64,000 bases of DNA from Sulfurisphaera javensis (GCF_041154675.1 NZ_AP031322.1:1612001-1676000), one strand, 5' to 3'; shown: positions 37,728 through 47,504, counted from the first letter of the stretch. Numbers and translations are program-made. The notes: generated by a model not told the origin, from the letters alone.

Positions 37728-39059
37728 ATGAGAAGACTGATATTAGGGTTTGAAGTTCATCAACCATTTAGGATAAGACGACATTACTTCTGGAATCCCG
37801 TGATAAAAGGAAGTCCATTAACAAAGTATTTTGATGAAGATCTCAATAAAGACATTTTTGAAAGAGTAAAAAACAAATGTTACATTCCGGCTACCCGAAT
37901 TCTTCTCGAAGAGATTGAAAAGGGGGAAAATGAAGGTTATGATTTTAAATTTTTCTTTTCAATATCTGGTACTTTTATTGAACAAGCTGAGAAATGGGGA
38001 AAAGAAGTCCTCGAATTATTTCAACAGTTATCTTATACTCATAAAGTTGAGTTCCTTTCTCAAACTTATTATCATTCTGTGACTTCCCTTTGGGAAGATC
38101 TTTCTGAATGGAAAGAACAAGTTGAATTACATCGAAGGCTTATAAAGGACTATTTTGACCAAGATCCAATAACGTTTGAGAATACTGAATTACTTTTAAC
38201 TCCTAGAATAGTTAAAGAAATTGAAAAATTAGGGTTCAAAACAGTAATAACTGAGGGAAAAGACTCTCTATTGAGAGGTAAGAGCCCTAATAGAATATAC
38301 AAAATTAGAGACAGTAAATTATCTGTTATTTTTAGAAACTATAGGCTAAGTGATGATATAGCCTTTAGGTTTTCAAATCCGAAATGGGATCAATATCCAT
38401 TAACAGCATCTAAATTTGCCGATTGGGTTTCATGGTCTGAAGGAGAAATTGGTTTAATCTTTGTTGATTATGAAACATTTGGAGAACATCATTGGCCTGA
38501 AAGCGGAATTTTAGATTTCTTAAGATGGTTACCAAGGGAATTGCATAAAAGAGGGGTAGAGTTTAAGTTACCAAGAGAAGTTTATAGGGATTATTATGAT
38601 GAAATAACTATAGACACTACAGTTTCTTGGGCTGATATAAACAAAGATGAATCTAGTTGGCTAGGGAATATTATGCAATGGGCTTATGATGAAATGGTAA
38701 GAAGGACTGAAATGTTAGCTAAAGAAGCTGGTGGTGAATATTTAAAAGCCTGGAGGTATTTTACAACTAGTGATCATTATTATTACATGTTTTTAGGTAC
38801 TGGTGGACCAGCTGAAGTACACTCTTATTTCAGTTCTTTCAATTCTCCTATAGATGCATTTATAAATGAATTTTACGCAATAACAATGTTTCAAGATGAG
38901 TTACTTAAATTATTAAATATAAATAATGAACCATTCGTATTTTATAAAAATGGAAAAAGAAGCAGTGAAGCATGGAATGAAAACCAGTTTAAGGAAATTA
39001 TAAATAGGTCACCAGAATATAAAGAGTATGAAAAATATTTAAAGGAGTGGCTTAAATGA
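37728..39059 (+). CDS. GH57 alpha-amylase-type glycoside hydrolase
   Basis: The protein starts with [15 protein letters not shown], the first conserved GH57 region (HQP), and has the later regions [20 protein letters not shown] and [14 protein letters not shown], the latter carrying the catalytic aspartate/glutamate pair of the (beta/alpha)7 barrel. At 443 residues it is an intracellular GH57 of the alpha-amylase/glucanotransferase kind. It probably trims or rearranges alpha-glucan chains together with the glycogen synthase whose gene overlaps it by 4 bases. Confidence 0.92.
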   Translation: MRRLILGFEVHQPFRIRRHYFWNPVIKGSPLTKYFDEDLNKDIFERVKNKCYIPATRILLEEIEKGENEGYDFKFFFSISGTFIEQAEKWGKEVLELFQQLSYTHKVEFLSQTYYHSVTSLWEDLSEWKEQVELHRRLIKDYFDQDPITFENTELLLTPRIVKEIEKLGFKTVITEGKDSLLRGKSPNRIYKIRDSKLSVIFRNYRLSDDIAFRFSNPKWDQYPLTASKFADWVSWSEGEIGLIFVDYETFGEHHWPESGILDFLRWLPRELHKRGVEFKLPREVYRDYYDEITIDTTVSWADINKDESSWLGNIMQWAYDEMVRRTEMLAKEAGGEYLKAWRYFTTSDHYYYMFLGTGGPAEVHSYFSSFNSPIDAFINEFYAITMFQDELLKLLNINNEPFVFYKNGKRSSEAWNENQFKEIINRSPEYKEYEKYLKEWLK

Positions 39060-40765
39060 AAAGAATAGATGCTATATGGTTTCCAGAAGATATTAAAAAT
39101 GTTTGGATGATTACTGTTGAATTAGCAAATGTGGCTAGTGTAGGAGGATTAGGAAATGCTGTATATAATATGGCAAAAAGTTTGGCAGAACAAGGAATTA
39201 ACGTTACTGTTATTATGCCAAGCCATGGAAGGCATTTAAATGATCACTATCGCTCAATGTTAAAGCTAAGGGAACTTTCCTTAGTAACTTACGGAGATCG
39301 AATAGGTACTGATGGAAAAAAATATCCATATGGTTTAGGATTTGAAGAAGGAAAAATTGACGGATTTAATGTAATTTTAGTTAAAGGATTAGATTATAAC
39401 ACTGGAATATTAATTGATAGTTGGAACGTTTATGACAACATAATGGAGAAATCTGCTTTATTAGCTAGAGGAGTACAAGCATATTCAGTTTTTTCTATCC
39501 CAGGAAATATTCCTTCACTTATTCATGCTCACGATTGGCATTCTGTATTAGCTGGAGTAATGGCAAAACAGACTTTTGAAACAAGAAAAATTGTAGTCCC
39601 CCTAGTTTTCACGATTCACTTATTAAATAAAGTAGGTGCACCTTGGCATTATGCCTCTGAGGATTGGGCTGGATTAAGTAACTGCCCTCACTATATTTGG
39701 CAAGTTGTTTCTCATAAGCTTTATACAACTAAACAAGTTTGGGATGAGTTATCTCAAGGACTAATAGAAAAATTTGGTGCTTGGGAGGCTGATGTAGTAA
39801 CTACAGTTAGCAAAAGTTACTTAACTTACGATGTTTACAACTTCTTAGGAAATTGGATAGAAAATAAAAGCTGTGTAACATATAACGGAACTGACTGGTC
39901 AATTGACGAGGTTAAGGGATATGCTAGGAAAATATTTAACACTGAAGATAGAGTTGAAATAAGAAGAAGACTTTATAATATGTTAGAGACTCTAAGACTA
40001 ATCCCAGAAGATTATAACACTGGGAATATTTTATGGAACAATAGGTTTAGAATTGGAATTAAGGATGATTGGACCTATTCGAAATTAGATGACGGACCAT
40101 TAGTCTTGTTTGCTGGTAGATTAGTTTACCAAAAGGGAGTAGACTTGTTAGTTAGAGCATTTAAGGAGGTTGTTAATAAAATCCCGAATGCTAGGTTAAT
40201 AATCTTAGGCTTACCTTCTGGAGATTATGGTTTACTTTATGACTTAATTAACAAGACTGCTGAAATGGGAGGAAATGTAAGAATAATTGTATCAGCGTCA
40301 ATGCCAAGGGACTTATATAAACTCTTTTATTACGTAGCATCGGCCTTTATAGTACCTTCCAGATGGGAGCCTTTTGGAATAGTTGCCTTAGAGGCAATGG
40401 CTGTAGGAACGCCAGTAATAGCATATGCTGTTGGGGGTTTAAGAGAGACTGTAGTTGATTTAAGAAACGATATTAATAATGGTACAGGGTTCTTAGTTGA
40501 ACCAGAAAACATTTGGGAGCTTCACAGAGCTATTTTGACCTCTATTTCGTTATCAATGGCTACTGAAACTAAAGATAAAAGATACTTATACAGGGACGAT
40601 TTAATTTTAAGGACTGATGATATAGAAATTTGGAACAAAGTAAGGCAAAACTCGATTAAAAGGGTTGAGGAGAACTTCAGATGGTCTTCAACTGTAAAAT
40701 ATTTACTAAATTGTTATAGTAAAGCACAAACTATGGCTAAGTACAGAGCAGTTGCTTCATTCTAA
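39056..40765 (+). CDS. glgA: Glycogen synthase (GT5-like)
   Basis: The protein has a GT-B fold. The N-terminal nucleotide-sugar loop is [22 protein letters not shown]; then come HAHDWHS, the core [12 protein letters not shown], and the C-terminal catalytic pattern [17 protein letters not shown] with E-x7-E. At 569 residues it fits the Sulfolobales glycogen synthases, longer than bacterial GlgA because of an insert around residues 280-330. It adds glucose from ADP- or UDP-glucose to glycogen. It overlaps the GH57 gene by 4 bases and is transcribed away from the nucleotidyltransferase that would supply its substrate. Confidence 0.92.
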   Translation: MKRIDAIWFPEDIKNVWMITVELANVASVGGLGNAVYNMAKSLAEQGINVTVIMPSHGRHLNDHYRSMLKLRELSLVTYGDRIGTDGKKYPYGLGFEEGKIDGFNVILVKGLDYNTGILIDSWNVYDNIMEKSALLARGVQAYSVFSIPGNIPSLIHAHDWHSVLAGVMAKQTFETRKIVVPLVFTIHLLNKVGAPWHYASEDWAGLSNCPHYIWQVVSHKLYTTKQVWDELSQGLIEKFGAWEADVVTTVSKSYLTYDVYNFLGNWIENKSCVTYNGTDWSIDEVKGYARKIFNTEDRVEIRRRLYNMLETLRLIPEDYNTGNILWNNRFRIGIKDDWTYSKLDDGPLVLFAGRLVYQKGVDLLVRAFKEVVNKIPNARLIILGLPSGDYGLLYDLINKTAEMGGNVRIIVSASMPRDLYKLFYYVASAFIVPSRWEPFGIVALEAMAVGTPVIAYAVGGLRETVVDLRNDINNGTGFLVEPENIWELHRAILTSISLSMATETKDKRYLYRDDLILRTDDIEIWNKVRQNSIKRVEENFRWSSTVKYLLNCYSKAQTMAKYRAVASF

Positions 40766-40809
40766 TTTTTCTAACATTTCTTTAAATAGTGTTAAAATAA
40801 ATTACACTT

Positions 40810-41412
40810 ATGCAAAAACAATCCCCACCAAATCAGCATTATGTAAAAAAATTCATTTATTATGCAGCCTTAGGAGTTCCAAGAGTTGACATACAAAAAT
40901 ATAGGCTTAGAGTTTCTGGTTTAGTTGAAAATCCATTAGAATTTACTTATGAACAATTGCTTAACATGATTGATACGAAGTATACTAAAGATTTTCACTG
41001 TGTAACTGGATGGAGTGTAGCTGATGTTGAATGGGAAGGAATAAAAATGAGAAGGATTACTGAAATGGCTAAAGTAAAGAGTGAGGCAAAATGGGTTGTA
41101 TTTTATTCTCTTGACGGATATACATCAATAATTCCTATAGAAGATGCTCTTCATGAAGACACTATAATCGCGTTAAAAATGAACGGAAAGCCATTAGATA
41201 TTAAAGCTGGATTTCCTGCTAGACCATTTATTCCACACTTATATGGTTGGAAGAGCGCAAAGTGGCTAACAGAAATTGAATTTGTAAAAGATTACGTTGA
41301 TGGATTTTGGGAAGAAAGAGGATATCACGAAAGAGGAAACGTTTGGGAAGAAGAGAGATTTAAAGGACAAGGATATTCACATATGGGATGGAAAAGAAAT
41401 CTTATTTTATAA
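40810..41412 (+). CDS. Sulfite-oxidase-type molybdopterin enzyme
   Basis: The 200-residue protein is an SUOX/MsrP-like Mo-pterin domain alone. [10 protein letters not shown] contains the cysteine that binds molybdenum; [38 protein letters not shown] and [17 protein letters not shown] complete the family pattern. No signal peptide or heme domain is present, so the enzyme is probably cytosolic. The substrate may be a sulfoxide or sulfite. Its stop codon lies 2 bases from that of the convergent thermosome gene. The ATG follows a TATA-like stretch at 40780-40790. Confidence 0.92.
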   Translation: MQKQSPPNQHYVKKFIYYAALGVPRVDIQKYRLRVSGLVENPLEFTYEQLLNMIDTKYTKDFHCVTGWSVADVEWEGIKMRRITEMAKVKSEAKWVVFYSLDGYTSIIPIEDALHEDTIIALKMNGKPLDIKAGFPARPFIPHLYGWKSAKWLTEIEFVKDYVDGFWEERGYHERGNVWEEERFKGQGYSHMGWKRNLIL

Positions 41413-41414
41413 CT

Positions 41415-43049
41415 TTATCCCATCATTCCTCCAGGCATCATTCCTCCTTGCTCTGCACTACCACTTGCTTGCTGTGGTTTAGCTGGTGCTGCTGCAATAT
41501 AATCATCTATTTTTAAGATTGCTGTAGATGCCTCTGTTGCACTCTTTATTACTTGCTCTTTTACTATTAGTGGATCTAATACTCCAATTTTAGCCATATC
41601 TTCTTCAACTTTTCCATGTTCAACGTCAATCCCAGCATTCTTTAGCCCTTTAGCATGAAGATTCCTTAGTTGAACTAATGCATCAACACTGTCTAAACCA
41701 GCTGTTTCAGCTAAAGTAGTTGCAAATTCCTCTAATGCGTCAGCATAAGCTTCAACTGCTAATTGCTCTTTTCCACCTATCTTTCTGGCTTCTTCTCTTA
41801 ACTTTTGGGCCATTTCCATTTCGAATGCTCCACCGCCTGCTACCACATAAGGATACTGAAGAACGTTCTTTACTGTATTGAGTGAATCTTGAAAACTTCT
41901 TTCTAACTCATCCATAACAATATCACTAGACCCTCTTATTAAAATTGTAACTGCATCTCCATGTTTTGCTCCTTCAAAGAATATAGCTTTAGAGTTTCCT
42001 ATTTTTCTCTCTTCAACTAGATCTGCATAACCTAAATCATCTGATGAAACATCTTTTATCGTAGTAATTATTTTAGCTCCTACAGATTTCGCTAACTTCT
42101 CTAGATCACTTCTACTAACGTTCTTTATTCCCATTATTCCTTTCTTAGCCATAAAGTAAGAAGCAATGTCATCCATTCCTTTCTGAGAAACTATTACATT
42201 TGCACCAGCATTTGCTAATGCATCGACTAATGATTTAACATACTTTGATTGCTCTTCTAAAGCTTCTCTTATTTGATCCGGAGAAGTAAAACTCATCTTA
42301 GCTGATATTTCTGGTTTTTCTACTTCTAATGCAAAATCAATAATTGCAATTTTAGCCTTTTCAATCCTTTTAGGCATATTTTCATGAGCAACTTCTTTAT
42401 CTAGTACAAACCCTTTTACAAGTTGTGTTTCATCAACACTTTCCCCTCTTTTCTTAACAAATTTTATATCTGAAAGATCTATGTTGTAGGTATCTCCATT
42501 CTTTTTAGCTATCATTGTAACTGCATCAATGGAAATATCAATTATTTTATTCAGTGTTGACTCACCAGAGAAGAATTTGCTAGATAATGAAGTATAAGTC
42601 ACTTTCCTTAAATAGTCCCTATCCTTTGTGTCAATTTTAATTGCCATTTCCTTATCAGAATTTAAAATTATATCAGATGCTTTCTTATAACCTTCAATAA
42701 TTATTGTTGGATGAACTTTCTGATCTAATAACTTCTCAGATTGTTCAAGTAGGAATCCAGTGAGGACAACTGCTGATGTTGTTCCATCACCAACTTGCGT
42801 ATCCTGAGCTTTTGCTGCTTCAACAACTAACTTAGCTGCTGGATGTTGAACATCCATTTCCTTAACTATTGTAACCCCATCATTTGTCACTGTAACATCA
42901 TTAGTTGAGCTGATTAGCATTTTGTCTAATCCTCTAGGACCTAGACTACTCTTTAACATTTCAGATAAAGTTCTCACTGCTAATATATTCGATCTTAATA
43001 CATCTTCCCCACTTTCTTTTTGTGTCCCTTGTTTAAATAGACTGTACAT
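41415..43049 (-). CDS. thsC: Thermosome subunit (group II chaperonin), probably gamma
   Basis: Chaperonin signatures are clear: LRSNILAVRTLSEMLKSSLGPRGLDKML, then VTNDGVTIVKEMDVQHPAAKLV and QDTQVGDGTTSAVVLTG with the ATPase aspartate. The C-terminus is the flexible Gly-Met tail GGMMPGGMMG. Sulfolobales make alpha, beta and gamma subunits for eight- or nine-fold rings. This one is more divergent than alpha and beta usually are (for example SGEDVLRSN), which suggests gamma; I recall ST0820 as such. A TATA-like box at 43070-43079 lies 25 bases before the ATG. A C/D sRNA is encoded head-to-head. Confidence 0.93.
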   Translation of the reverse strand: MYSLFKQGTQKESGEDVLRSNILAVRTLSEMLKSSLGPRGLDKMLISSTNDVTVTNDGVTIVKEMDVQHPAAKLVVEAAKAQDTQVGDGTTSAVVLTGFLLEQSEKLLDQKVHPTIIIEGYKKASDIILNSDKEMAIKIDTKDRDYLRKVTYTSLSSKFFSGESTLNKIIDISIDAVTMIAKKNGDTYNIDLSDIKFVKKRGESVDETQLVKGFVLDKEVAHENMPKRIEKAKIAIIDFALEVEKPEISAKMSFTSPDQIREALEEQSKYVKSLVDALANAGANVIVSQKGMDDIASYFMAKKGIMGIKNVSRSDLEKLAKSVGAKIITTIKDVSSDDLGYADLVEERKIGNSKAIFFEGAKHGDAVTILIRGSSDIVMDELERSFQDSLNTVKNVLQYPYVVAGGGAFEMEMAQKLREEARKIGGKEQLAVEAYADALEEFATTLAETAGLDSVDALVQLRNLHAKGLKNAGIDVEHGKVEEDMAKIGVLDPLIVKEQVIKSATEASTAILKIDDYIAAAPAKPQQASGSAEQGGMMPGGMMG

Positions 43050-43079
43050 GAATTTAAAAGTAGAAGCGGTTATATTTAA

Positions 43080-43130
43080 ATGATGAGGAAACTCTGCGGG
43101 ACTGAATTTTGATGAAGAACCAGGGGCTGA
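43080..43130 (+). ncRNA. C/D box guide sRNA
   Basis: All four boxes of an archaeal C/D sRNA occur in order and with normal spacing: C box ATGATGA (43080-43086), D' box CTGA (43102-43105), C' box TGATGA (43110-43115) and D box CTGA (43127-43130). The two guide stretches, of 15 and 11 bases, lie before D' and D; the fifth base before each box would define a 2'-O-methylated target. The D' guide (43087-43101) would pair with a target containing UCCCGCAGAGUU. A TATA-like stretch (43051-43059) lies about 24 bases upstream. It starts 30 bases from the thermosome start, on the other strand. Confidence 0.75.
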
Positions 43131-43358
43131 TGACCTTTAATGAAGTTAACTTTCACAGAATTCTTTGATATATAGGATGAATAAAATTCAGTTATAGTGA
43201 TTATAACGTCGCTATTAACCTACAGTTATGCTGTCAATATTTCTTACCAAATTAAGGAACTTTATTCAAATGACTAGTTCTATATGGAAAAATTTATATA
43301 ATTTAATAAATCTCTCAATTATTTAATAAAGCTATAGTGTATAATAAAAATATGTGCA
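43131..43358. other. AT-rich gap after the C/D sRNA
   Basis: No coding frame or clear RNA signature was found in these 228 bases. Several TATA-like stretches occur near 43290-43340 but none has an obvious gene on the forward side. Confidence 0.5.
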
Positions 43359-43673
43359 TTAATCAAATTCTGCTTGTATCTTCTTCTTCCCTTCTAGCAA
43401 CTTTTCTGGAAATGGAAGCTTGTTAACATCCTCGATGTTTATTCCCATTTTTCTTAGTTCAGCAACAGCCTTAATAAGGTCGTCTTCATGAGTTGAATAT
43501 TTGATTTTTTCCTTTATTTTATTCAAATTAGAATCATTAGTTCTAAACTTTTCTGCACTTACGCTTTCCCAATGATTACCATTTTTGTATATAAAAACTA
43601 CATCTTGAAAATAACCTGGTACAACGTGAGCTACTCCACCAAAATAATAGTCTCCGTATTTATATACCTTCAT
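43359..43673 (-). CDS. Hypothetical protein, 104 aa
   Basis: I do not recognise this family. The first 50 residues look like a small sheet (YKYGDYYFGGVAHVVPGYFQDVVFIYKNGNHWESV). The rest is helical and charged with THEDDLIKAVAELRKMG, and there are no cysteines or membrane segments. A single-domain cytosolic protein is likely. The gene is solitary: the thermosome gene lies downstream on the same strand but over 300 bases away, and the next upstream gene is divergent. Confidence 0.6.
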   Translation of the reverse strand: MKVYKYGDYYFGGVAHVVPGYFQDVVFIYKNGNHWESVSAEKFRTNDSNLNKIKEKIKYSTHEDDLIKAVAELRKMGINIEDVNKLPFPEKLLEGKKKIQAEFD

Positions 43674-43864
43674 ATGGTAAAGTTTGCTAAGTGAAATAAA
43701 AACCTAACCTACCATTTTACAATGTAAAAAACTCCGTTTAAGTTTTCTCCCTAAGAAAGATCTATGCTAATTCTTGTAATAATATTAAGATTTCTTTGTT
43801 TGCAACAATTAAGCACACTTATGTGAGGAATAAAAATAAATTTAACAAAATAAATCTTGTAGTT

Positions 43865-44269
43865 GTGAGAAAAATATTTTTCTTAATTCCAATAATAATA
43901 TTGATTATTGGCATAATACCATTTCTAACTTCATTTCATTCATCGCAAGGAAAAGTGATAGTTATTTGTAGTAAGATCGGCAAAGGATATCTTAAAATAG
44001 AGAAAGAATTTGGATTGAACTTAACAAACTATGTAATCTTGATTATAAACAACACCGGAAAAACTATAGCAATTTGCTACATTAGAACTAACTCAACTAC
44101 TATTTCCTTTAACGACATCTATGTTATATCAAATGGGAAATATTATGGAGATTCTATTCCCTCAGGTTACAATAACATTACAATTCTTATAAATGGAACT
44201 ATTACAATACCTTTTTCAATCTATTTATCAAATGGAGAAACGTTACTTGTTGGAAATAAAAATTCTTAA
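43865..44269 (+). CDS. Hypothetical secreted or membrane-anchored protein
   Basis: From the GTG at 43865 the protein begins with a classic signal or anchor sequence (MRKIFFLIPIIILIIGIIPF), followed by about 105 residues rich in Asn, Thr, Ile and Ser, as in extracytoplasmic Sulfolobales proteins with glycosylation sites (NNT, NST, NIT, NGT). The frame is open further upstream to a TTG at 43796, but a TATA-like stretch (43830-43842) before the GTG and the fit of the signal peptide make 43865 the better start. No known domain is seen; a beta-sandwich is likely. Confidence 0.6.
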   Translation: MRKIFFLIPIIILIIGIIPFLTSFHSSQGKVIVICSKIGKGYLKIEKEFGLNLTNYVILIINNTGKTIAICYIRTNSTTISFNDIYVISNGKYYGDSIPSGYNNITILINGTITIPFSIYLSNGETLLVGNKNS

Positions 44270-44291
44270 GCATAGCTTACAATTAAAACTC

Positions 44292-45011
44292 ATGATCATC
44301 GAACACGTTGCGAAAGGAATTTCGTTAGTCGTAGAAGATGGAGAGAAAATTTATATAGGACTAAACTCAATCCCAGCAATATTTGGCGCGTTCTTAGCTA
44401 GAGACTTATATAAGAAGAAAATAAAAATATTAGGAGTAGCAGAAGCTGATAACCCTAAAAGCGTAACCATAACTCCATCAACCGGTGATCCTTTTTACTC
44501 AGAAGAGGCACCAATAATGATAACAGCTGATTCTTTTGATCTATTTCAGAAAGGACTCTTAGACGTAATGTTTTTGGGCCCGGTTCAAGTAGACGAAGAA
44601 ACTAACGTTAACTTATCAGTTATTGGAAATTACGAAAAACCAAGAGTTAGATTAACTGGAGGTGCCGCTACAGCTTATTTAATGCCTTTAGCTAAAAAAG
44701 TGATCCTATGGAATTTGAAGCATTCCACTAAATCACTTGTTAAGAAAGTTGATTTTGTTACTGGAACGGCTAAGTACTCTAACAATAAAGTAATATTAGT
44801 AACTAACTTAGGTATACTTAACTTCGACAGAAATTTAAAGAAATGGAAAGTAACTCATGTTTACCCCTGGAGTAAATGTGAGGAAATTAAGAAAAATACT
44901 GGTTTTGAGGTAATTTGTGATAATGTGGATATTGTAAAAGTTAGCGAGGAGGATTTAAATTTCATCAATAAGATGGATCCATACAATCTAAGGTCATCAT
45001 TAGAACTATAA
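44292..45011 (+). CDS. CoA-transferase, subunit B-like
   Basis: The protein resembles the beta subunit of family I CoA-transferases (glutaconate/3-oxoacid type): an early IEHVAKGISLVVEDGEKIYIGLNSIPAIFGA, then RVRLTGGAATAYLMPLAKKVILW, FVTGTAKYSNNKVILVTNLGILNF and the C-terminal EEIKKNTGFEV. The in-frame start at 44193 would add 33 residues overlapping the previous gene, so the ATG at 44292 is chosen. The matching subunit A is on the opposite strand and the two genes meet tail to tail with a 6-base overlap, which is unusual. The acyl substrate is unknown. Confidence 0.8.
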   Translation: MIIEHVAKGISLVVEDGEKIYIGLNSIPAIFGAFLARDLYKKKIKILGVAEADNPKSVTITPSTGDPFYSEEAPIMITADSFDLFQKGLLDVMFLGPVQVDEETNVNLSVIGNYEKPRVRLTGGAATAYLMPLAKKVILWNLKHSTKSLVKKVDFVTGTAKYSNNKVILVTNLGILNFDRNLKKWKVTHVYPWSKCEEIKKNTGFEVICDNVDIVKVSEEDLNFINKMDPYNLRSSLEL

Positions 45012-45761
45012 TGGTTGCAATTCTTCAACTATCTTTTCCCAATTAACATCGTATAATCCAAACATACTTGTTGGTTCTGCGCCTCTAGGTAAGTGAACTA
45101 CTGCTGTAACATATTCAGAATTAATTGTTGGCCTTTTACCGTAAAAGTATGATTTAGGAACTATTTCTTCTGCGGTTATTATAACTTTTTTAGATGCTTT
45201 TGCCTTATATTCGTCTTCATAAAGAGGGCCAAGAATTTCAGCATTTCCCTCTTCATCTGCTTTATGAACGTGAATTATTGCGACATCTGGAGTAATAGCC
45301 TTTACTAGTAGAATTTTTTCGCCAGAAAATGGATCTTCAATAACTTTCCATGTACCTGCTTTTTCATGCAAATTTACTAAATCAGATCCTAAAATTCCTT
45401 TAACTGGCATAAAAGGAACTCCAAAAGATCCAGCCCTAATGCCAGCAATAAAAGCACCACATGTGTCTTCTAAGTATTCAATTTCACCTTGCTCTACTTT
45501 TTTCCTAAAATTAGGGGGAATTCCAAACCACTCTAAAGTAACCATTGGAGCTCTAACTTTTCTTACAACATTATATTTTAATAAAACTTCAAGTCCAAAA
45601 CCAGGTTCTCTATCTACGAATCCTAAGTTTTTTATTCCACTCTTTATAAGCCCATATATAAACCCCATGGGATTTCTGTGAAATGACATTCCACTAATCG
45701 TTATAGTATCTCCTTCTTTAATTAGCTTTAGAGCCTCATCCAAGGACATTAATTTGCTCAT
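45006..45761 (-). CDS. CoA-transferase, subunit A-like
   Basis: The protein starts with LDEALKLIKEGDTITISGMSFHRNPMGFIYGL, typical of the alpha subunit of family I CoA-transferases, and has GAFIAGIRAGSFGVPFMPVKGILGSDLV and the late AIIHVHKADEEGNAEILGP. With the convergent subunit B at 44292-45011 it should form an alpha2beta2 enzyme that moves CoA between acyl groups. Related archaeal and actinobacterial pairs include hydrolases of ring-opened steroid-CoA, so a transferase reaction is not certain. An ATG four codons in (MSLDEA) is an alternative start. Confidence 0.85.
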   Translation of the reverse strand: MSKLMSLDEALKLIKEGDTITISGMSFHRNPMGFIYGLIKSGIKNLGFVDREPGFGLEVLLKYNVVRKVRAPMVTLEWFGIPPNFRKKVEQGEIEYLEDTCGAFIAGIRAGSFGVPFMPVKGILGSDLVNLHEKAGTWKVIEDPFSGEKILLVKAITPDVAIIHVHKADEEGNAEILGPLYEDEYKAKASKKVIITAEEIVPKSYFYGKRPTINSEYVTAVVHLPRGAEPTSMFGLYDVNWEKIVEELQPL

Positions 45762-45784
45762 ACAAATAAATAGTTAATTACGTT

Positions 45785-46393
45785 TTAATTCTTTTTTGTA
45801 CCTTCAATTATCCAAAATCCATTCATTTCCTTTACAAATTTCGTAATAAATCTAATTGAAAATGCTCTTATAGCTTCAGCTGGTCTTACACCACTGAAAG
45901 CATTAATAATCAGATAGCCTTTTCCATTATTCTTTAAGACTCTAGACGCTTCTTTAATTAGATCATAATCAAGTACTTCAGAGATTATAACATTATCAAA
46001 AGAGAGATCTCTAAATGGTAAAGGATATACTGAATCAATTAGTTCATTAACGAAAAAATATGCTATTTCGTTACTAACAGTGACAGTTGAGTCAACTAAC
46101 GGTGAACCTATTTGTAAAGTCCTTCCCTTTAATTTAAGATCTAGCTTAGTTTTTTTATTATATTGATAAAATTGATCATTGACAGCAAGAAAACTTGTAA
46201 AATTATGTAAAATTAATGCTTCCCCATCTAACAATTTATGGGAAAAAATAAAATCGTACTTATCTTGCAAAAGTTGAGGTATTTTGCTATAAGCTAAGTC
46301 TATTACTTCACTCTTTCCATTGTCATGAATTATTGCTTTAAGGCTTTGCTTTAAGGTCTTAGCATGAGTTGGCAAAAGCTCTAAATATTTCAC
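45785..46393 (-). CDS. Methyltransferase-like protein without a clear SAM motif
   Basis: Residues 120-200 look like the second half of a class I methyltransferase: YPLPFRDLSFDNVIISEVLD, then IKEASRVLKNNGKGYLIIN and a closing strand pair FITKFVKEMNGFWIIEG. The first half does not show the usual GxGxG loop; the equivalent spot may be RTLQIGSPLVD near residue 90. It is therefore either a very divergent enzyme or an inactive relative. It sits 23 bases upstream of the CoA-transferase subunit A gene and about 45 bases downstream of the CBS gene, all on one strand. Confidence 0.6.
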   Translation of the reverse strand: MKYLELLPTHAKTLKQSLKAIIHDNGKSEVIDLAYSKIPQLLQDKYDFIFSHKLLDGEALILHNFTSFLAVNDQFYQYNKKTKLDLKLKGRTLQIGSPLVDSTVTVSNEIAYFFVNELIDSVYPLPFRDLSFDNVIISEVLDYDLIKEASRVLKNNGKGYLIINAFSGVRPAEAIRAFSIRFITKFVKEMNGFWIIEGTKKN

Positions 46394-46438
46394 AAGTAAT
46401 AAATAATTCTAAGACTATATATTTATATCCTTAAATAT

Positions 46439-46822
46439 TTATGGGAATACATCGTGAAGTGCTTTTGAAACATCTGTTATTGCGAACATTCCAATAATAT
46501 TACCTTCCTTATCCTTCACTGGCAAATGCCTAATCTTATTTTTAGTCATAATATCAATTGCAACAAATACATCAGTATCCTCATCAACAGTTATTAGATT
46601 CCCTAGCGTTGATGCTAATCTGACTTGGTCATTTGGACTTAATCCCATTGAGAGTGCTTTTACAGCATCTCTATCCGTAAAAATACCTTTTGGTTCTCCA
46701 TTTTCTGTTATGATTACTGAACCTACTCCTTTTTCAATCATTAGTTTGCAAACTTCTTGTATAGATGTATTTGCTTCAACTTGAAATACCGGAGTTGACA
46801 TGTAGTTTTTTACAGCTTTCAT
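46439..46822 (-). CDS. Two-CBS-domain protein
   Basis: The 127-residue protein is a single Bateman module: YMSTPVFQVEANTSIQEVCKLM, GVGSVIITENGEPKGIFTDRDAV, then TVDEDTDVFVAIDIMTKNKIRHLPVKDKEGNIIGMFAITDV. It should bind an adenine nucleotide at the dimer interface. The gene follows the DsbA-like gene by only 10 bases, so both are probably translated from one mRNA. Confidence 0.92.
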   Translation of the reverse strand: MKAVKNYMSTPVFQVEANTSIQEVCKLMIEKGVGSVIITENGEPKGIFTDRDAVKALSMGLSPNDQVRLASTLGNLITVDEDTDVFVAIDIMTKNKIRHLPVKDKEGNIIGMFAITDVSKALHDVFP

Positions 46823-46832
46823 ATGTAGTATA

Positions 46833-47504
46833 TTATTCTCTTTCCCAAAAAGCTTTTAGCTTAACATTTTTCGGTTCACCGTGCTCTAAGATATCTTCAA
46901 TTGTTTGCTTCAAGAAGTCTTCAGATTGAACACCTCTAATAAGCCATGTATCATTAACTAAAATAGCTGGAACTCCGTGAATTCCCATAGCTTTAGCCTC
47001 TTCCTCATCTTCTATTACTGCTAACTTAGCTTTCTTAGATTTAAAGTCTCGTTTAAACTGTTCAACGTCAAGTCCCACCTCATTAGCTATTTCTATCAAA
47101 ACTTCCTCATTTGTAATATCTTCTCCCTCCATAAAGAACTTGTTTTGTGCTTTATCAAAGTACTCCCAATGTCCTTCATCACCTTTTTGAAACTCAGCAG
47201 CTTTGCAAGCCATTAAAGGTGGAATTGACCAAACATAACCTATTTTACCTTTTCCTATAACTTTTTCTGGGTCATAATCTGGAAAGTACTTTTTCACTAT
47301 TTGGAATTCATTCAGAAATACTTTCCTAGCATCCTCTACGGTAGGTGCAATTTCTTTCAAATCTTCTAGTGACGAAATAATAGAGAATGCTTTATGCTTT
47401 ACTATTACCTCGCCTTTAAACTCCCTTACAACGTTCCTTAATCTTTTTGACATAACGAAACAAAAAGGACATATAACGTCATGAAAGAACGTTAGTTTGA
47501 TCAT
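46833..47504 (-). CDS. DsbA-family oxidoreductase (FrnE-like)
   Basis: A thioredoxin-fold protein with the active-site motif CPFC in HDVICPFCFVMSKRL near the N-terminus, a helical insert of about 100 residues, and the cis-proline loop GIHGVPAILVND. It matches the FrnE/2-hydroxychromene-2-carboxylate isomerase branch of the DsbA family. No signal peptide is present, so it acts in the cytosol, as is typical for the disulfide-rich cytoplasm of Sulfolobales. The two cysteines argue for redox activity rather than isomerase activity. Confidence 0.9.
   Translation of the reverse strand: MIKLTFFHDVICPFCFVMSKRLRNVVREFKGEVIVKHKAFSIISSLEDLKEIAPTVEDARKVFLNEFQIVKKYFPDYDPEKVIGKGKIGYVWSIPPLMACKAAEFQKGDEGHWEYFDKAQNKFFMEGEDITNEEVLIEIANEVGLDVEQFKRDFKSKKAKLAVIEDEEEAKAMGIHGVPAILVNDTWLIRGVQSEDFLKQTIEDILEHGEPKNVKLKAFWERE

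Noticed and set aside
41297-41482. Forward frame over the end of the SUOX gene
   Set aside because: It is a shifted frame of the SUOX gene running into the antisense of the thermosome tail.
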